A stretch of 64,000 nt of DNA, from NCBI RefSeq assembly GCF_900108875.1, contig NZ_FNYJ01000001.1:62001-126000 (forward strand), read 5' to 3'. Below, piece by piece: positions 61,837 to 64,000 of the stretch. A model generated the notes under the pieces. That model was not told the DNA's origin, ran no database searches, and saw only the letters and a list, made by a program, of their open reading frames with translations. Position numbers and translations under genes: made by a program. Each line of letters begins with the position of its first letter. Position 1 is the stretch's first letter. Source of the DNA: Pseudomonas sp. NFR16. GTDB lineage: Bacteria > Pseudomonadota > Gammaproteobacteria > Pseudomonadales > Pseudomonadaceae.

Positions 61837-62211
61837 TCAACCCGGATGAATAGCTGTCCACCCCTTGCCTATATTTGACGACTGTTTATCACCGGCCATG
61901 CACACGTTTACTTCGATCCGTTTCAGTTTTGCCAGGATTTGAGGGGACAGCGGTTGGGCATACAGTTGCGAGAGTTGGCCACTGCGAGCGGTGGATTCCT
62001 CGTAGTGTCGGTTGGCATCGGCTTCGCAGCCATCGATATCTGTCCTGAAGGTGGCTTGTTGGATGGCCGCATCTACTGCAGGTTTCTCGTACCTAGTGCC
62101 TTCGTAAGTTTGGCGGCTGTAGTCGATCATAGCCATAGGAGCATGGGGCGTTGAGGCACATCCGCCAAGCGTGACGGAAAAGAGAGCGGCTATCAGGTGG
62201 TGCTTGCGCAT
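61837..62211 (-). CDS. small hypothetical lipoprotein
   Basis: 124 residues. Signal MRKHHLIAALFSVTLGGCAS with a lipobox LGGC (Cys18). The mature part has AAIQQATFRTDIDGCEADAN and a helical C-terminus VNVCMAGDKQSS with two cysteines that may pair. Envelope-anchored. I do not recognise the family. Confidence 0.65.
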   Translation of the reverse strand: MRKHHLIAALFSVTLGGCASTPHAPMAMIDYSRQTYEGTRYEKPAVDAAIQQATFRTDIDGCEADANRHYEESTARSGQLSQLYAQPLSPQILAKLKRIEVNVCMAGDKQSSNIGKGWTAIHPG

Positions 62212-62604
62212 GATTCTTCCTTGGTTTTTTGGCCGGGGGCCATCAAGCGTTTGTAATCAGAGGAAGGTATCGGCATCGAGAACCAGCGCTTTAACATTGT
62301 GGATGGACGCCCATTTTTCCTGCCCACGTTTCCTGGAGTCGCGACACCAGCTGCGACGCTTGCAACTGACAGCTGCCGACCCAGAGTAGCCGCTCACTCT
62401 TGATTGGACGGCGTTCAACAAGCCGAACAGCCTGAATCTACCTCTAACCTCTCTGAACTACCCAAGCCGCCGGGATGAGGATGCTATGAACCCAGATGGT
62501 TCAGCTATTCGCGCCGGTGGCCGTACATCCGATCTGGCTCAGCCCTAGGGCAGCTGGATCTTGGGGGAAGGCTTCCTACCCAAATCGGGTATATCGCTTG
62601 AGGG
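62212..62604. other. intergenic region with a weak repeat string
   Basis: 393 bases; GACAGCTGCCGACCCAGAG at 62368-62386 is a diverged copy of the dispersed repeat. No gene supported. Confidence 0.45.
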
Positions 62605-63063
62605 TTACGGAATCGGTAGTCCGAGGCGGTGTGCCTCAAGGCTCACACTCATTGGTTTGTCTTTCAGCGCTGGCTTATGCCCAAGCAGGGCTATGGCCTG
62701 CTCAAGGCTGTCGTCCGAAGGTACGAGCAGCGCTTGAAGGCTATCAGGGTTAATCACTCCCCAGTTCGACAAATCATGGCAACCGCTACCGGCGCATACG
62801 GCCTGATAAATGATTCGGCTAGCATGATCCGCATCGGCGTCGCATTGACCGCCCACGAAATCCACATTGCTATACCGCAAGATTGTTGAGCGTGGGCCTC
62901 GTTCAACTCGGAGGATAACGTCTGCGCCTTCTGTAGAGCGCAATGGCATGGTCGTGTCCACCGCGATGGTGACAGTTGCGCCACCGCACTGAAATTGTTC
63001 TTGTGCAAATGCGGGTAATGAAAGGATGGTCATGAAAATTGAGAGGGCTGCAATCCGTAGCAT
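62605..63063 (-). CDS. exported hypothetical protein with paired cysteines
   Basis: 152 residues; signal MLRIAALSIFMTILSLPAFA. The mature domain is beta-rich: FQCGGATVTIAVDTTMPL, then GADVILRVERGPRSTILRYS, GGQCDADAD, and AVCAGSGCHDLSNWGVI with four or five cysteines. It ends in LEAHRLGLPIP. Periplasmic or secreted. Family not recognised. Confidence 0.65.
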   Translation of the reverse strand: MLRIAALSIFMTILSLPAFAQEQFQCGGATVTIAVDTTMPLRSTEGADVILRVERGPRSTILRYSNVDFVGGQCDADADHASRIIYQAVCAGSGCHDLSNWGVINPDSLQALLVPSDDSLEQAIALLGHKPALKDKPMSVSLEAHRLGLPIP

Positions 63064-63322
63064 GGAGAGAACTCAGTTTGATTGATGAGTTAATCCTATC
63101 AGCGCGTTGAGAGCTAATGAACTGGAGGGGTCTTTGTTTTCAGCGACAAGACAGTGACCGTTCCTGGCCTTTAGCGGCTTGCTCCAAAGCGCGGCCGTAT
63201 CCCCGGTCTGTCTTCGTGGATCGAGCGCGCTCCTGGCCCACCGCAATCAAAACCACCGATAACAACCACCCCAGCCGCTCACCCACGCTTCAAACCTGCG
63301 CCTCAAGCTCGTGTGCAGTGTG

Positions 63323-64000
63323 TCAACGCAACCCCTTCGCCTCGAACAGCTCGACCAGCCATTCCACGAAGACCCTGACGCGGGCGCTGAGGTGTCGGTT
63401 GGGGGAGTAGACGATGTAGATCGGGTTCGGCTCCAGCGACCAGTCTTCGAGCAGTGGAATCAGTGCGCCAGACTTGAAATGCGGTTCGGCCATGAACATC
63501 AGCGTCTGCAACACTCCCATACCCGCGAGCGCGGCAGCGAGCAGGGCGTTGGAGTCGTTCACCGAGACAAAGTAATGGGCGTCCACCGAGATGCGCTCCT
63601 CGCCTCTGACGAACTCCACCGGCAGGCGTCGTTGGGTGCCGGCGAAAAAGTAGCGAACCATCTGGTGGTTCGTTTCAAGGTCGGTCGGGTGCAGCGGTGT
63701 GTCGTGGCGGGCCAGATAGGCCGGCGTCGCGCAGGTGACGAACTTGAGGCTACCCAGACGTCTGGCGATCAGCGATGGATCGCTCAAGGTGCCGCCGCGA
63801 ATGACGCAGTCGACCCGATCACCGAGCAGGTCGACGGGCCTGTCGCTCACGCCGATGTCCAACTGCAATTCCGGGTAGCGCTTCTGGAATTCCGGCAACG
63901 CCGGCAACACCAGCATGGTCGCCATGGTCGAGCCCATGTCTACCCGTAACCGCCCGTGGGGGCGAGCCTGGGTGCTCACCAGGTCCGACTCCGCCTCCAG
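63323..64000 (-). CDS. LysR-family regulator, substrate-binding domain (5' end outside window)
   Basis: At least 226 codons visible; the frame is open to base 64000. The visible part is the sensor domain: GRLRVDMGSTMATMLVLPAL then LQLDIGVSDRPVDLLGDRVD, CVIRGGTLSDPSLIARRLG, and ARVRVFVEWLVELFEAKG at the end, typical of the CrgA-like branch. The DNA-binding domain lies past the edge, so the upstream partner cannot be seen. Confidence 0.88.
   Translation of the reverse strand: MEAESDLVSTQARPHGRLRVDMGSTMATMLVLPALPEFQKRYPELQLDIGVSDRPVDLLGDRVDCVIRGGTLSDPSLIARRLGSLKFVTCATPAYLARHDTPLHPTDLETNHQMVRYFFAGTQRRLPVEFVRGEERISVDAHYFVSVNDSNALLAAALAGMGVLQTLMFMAEPHFKSGALIPLLEDWSLEPNPIYIVYSPNRHLSARVRVFVEWLVELFEAKGLR

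Overview
The window looks like an accessory (flexible) stretch of a Pseudomonas chromosome, most likely of the fluorescens/syringae type. The grounds are high-GC coding sequence, two DUF1652 proteins (a family I know mainly from pseudomonads), an SdsA1-type alkylsulfatase, a CioAB-type oxidase, five LysR regulators, and a dispersed intergenic repeat around the core GCAGCTATCGACC(C)AAAGCGGAC. No tRNA, rRNA, CRISPR array or prophage was recognised. All identifications come from reading the translations; no database search was run.

Layout. 1-2.7 kb: end of an unknown gene, a small AbrB-like protein, and a 2.28-kb IS1182-family element with an apparent passenger gene, inserted into one copy of the dispersed repeat. 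2.9-8.3 kb: an AraC regulator divergent from two MFS transporters and a dimethylformamidase-like amidase. 8.3-12 kb: small proteins, a secreted-type protein made only of three alginate-epimerase R-modules, and a decayed GNAT gene. 12.2-23.1 kb: a minus-strand cluster with three DUF1254/DUF1214 proteins, two outer-membrane barrel candidates, a DUF2092 protein, a proline-rich protein and a DUF3313 remnant, divergent from an SDS-type alkylsulfatase, with a perfect TetR-like palindrome between them. 24-28 kb: an MFS / RraA-like aldolase / DUF1932 dehydrogenase group with a LysR regulator.

28.8-34 kb: a tightly packed minus-strand operon (membrane-anchored nucleotidyltransferase, GNAT, exported M20 carboxypeptidase, isochorismatase-like hydrolase) facing a GcvA-like LysR gene. 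This is the best candidate here for an undescribed small-molecule pathway. 34-41.6 kb: a DUF6671 gene, a dead copy of a HIT-like gene, a CrgA-like LysR, a DUF6196 gene, a second GNAT remnant, a peroxiredoxin-like gene, and a CMD-SDR-LysR set. 41.9-45.8 kb: stand-alone CheB domain, CinA domain, DUF2188, a DUF1264 lipoprotein and small proteins.

46-57 kb: a respiratory and aldehyde module. An FdhF/YdeP-type molybdo-oxidoreductase is packed against cytochrome bd-type (CioA/CioB-like) oxidase genes. Nearby are an SRPBCC protein coupled to a zinc alcohol dehydrogenase, a KGG stress protein, a PRISE-like reductase and a second formaldehyde-dehydrogenase-like enzyme. 57-64 kb: an exported alpha/beta hydrolase, a serine beta-lactamase-fold hydrolase, several small or hypothetical genes, the intact HIT-like gene, two exported hypothetical proteins and a LysR gene cut by the window end. 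The many regulator-plus-catabolic sets, repeat copies at gene ends and several fresh pseudogenes suggest a region with frequent gain and loss of metabolic modules.
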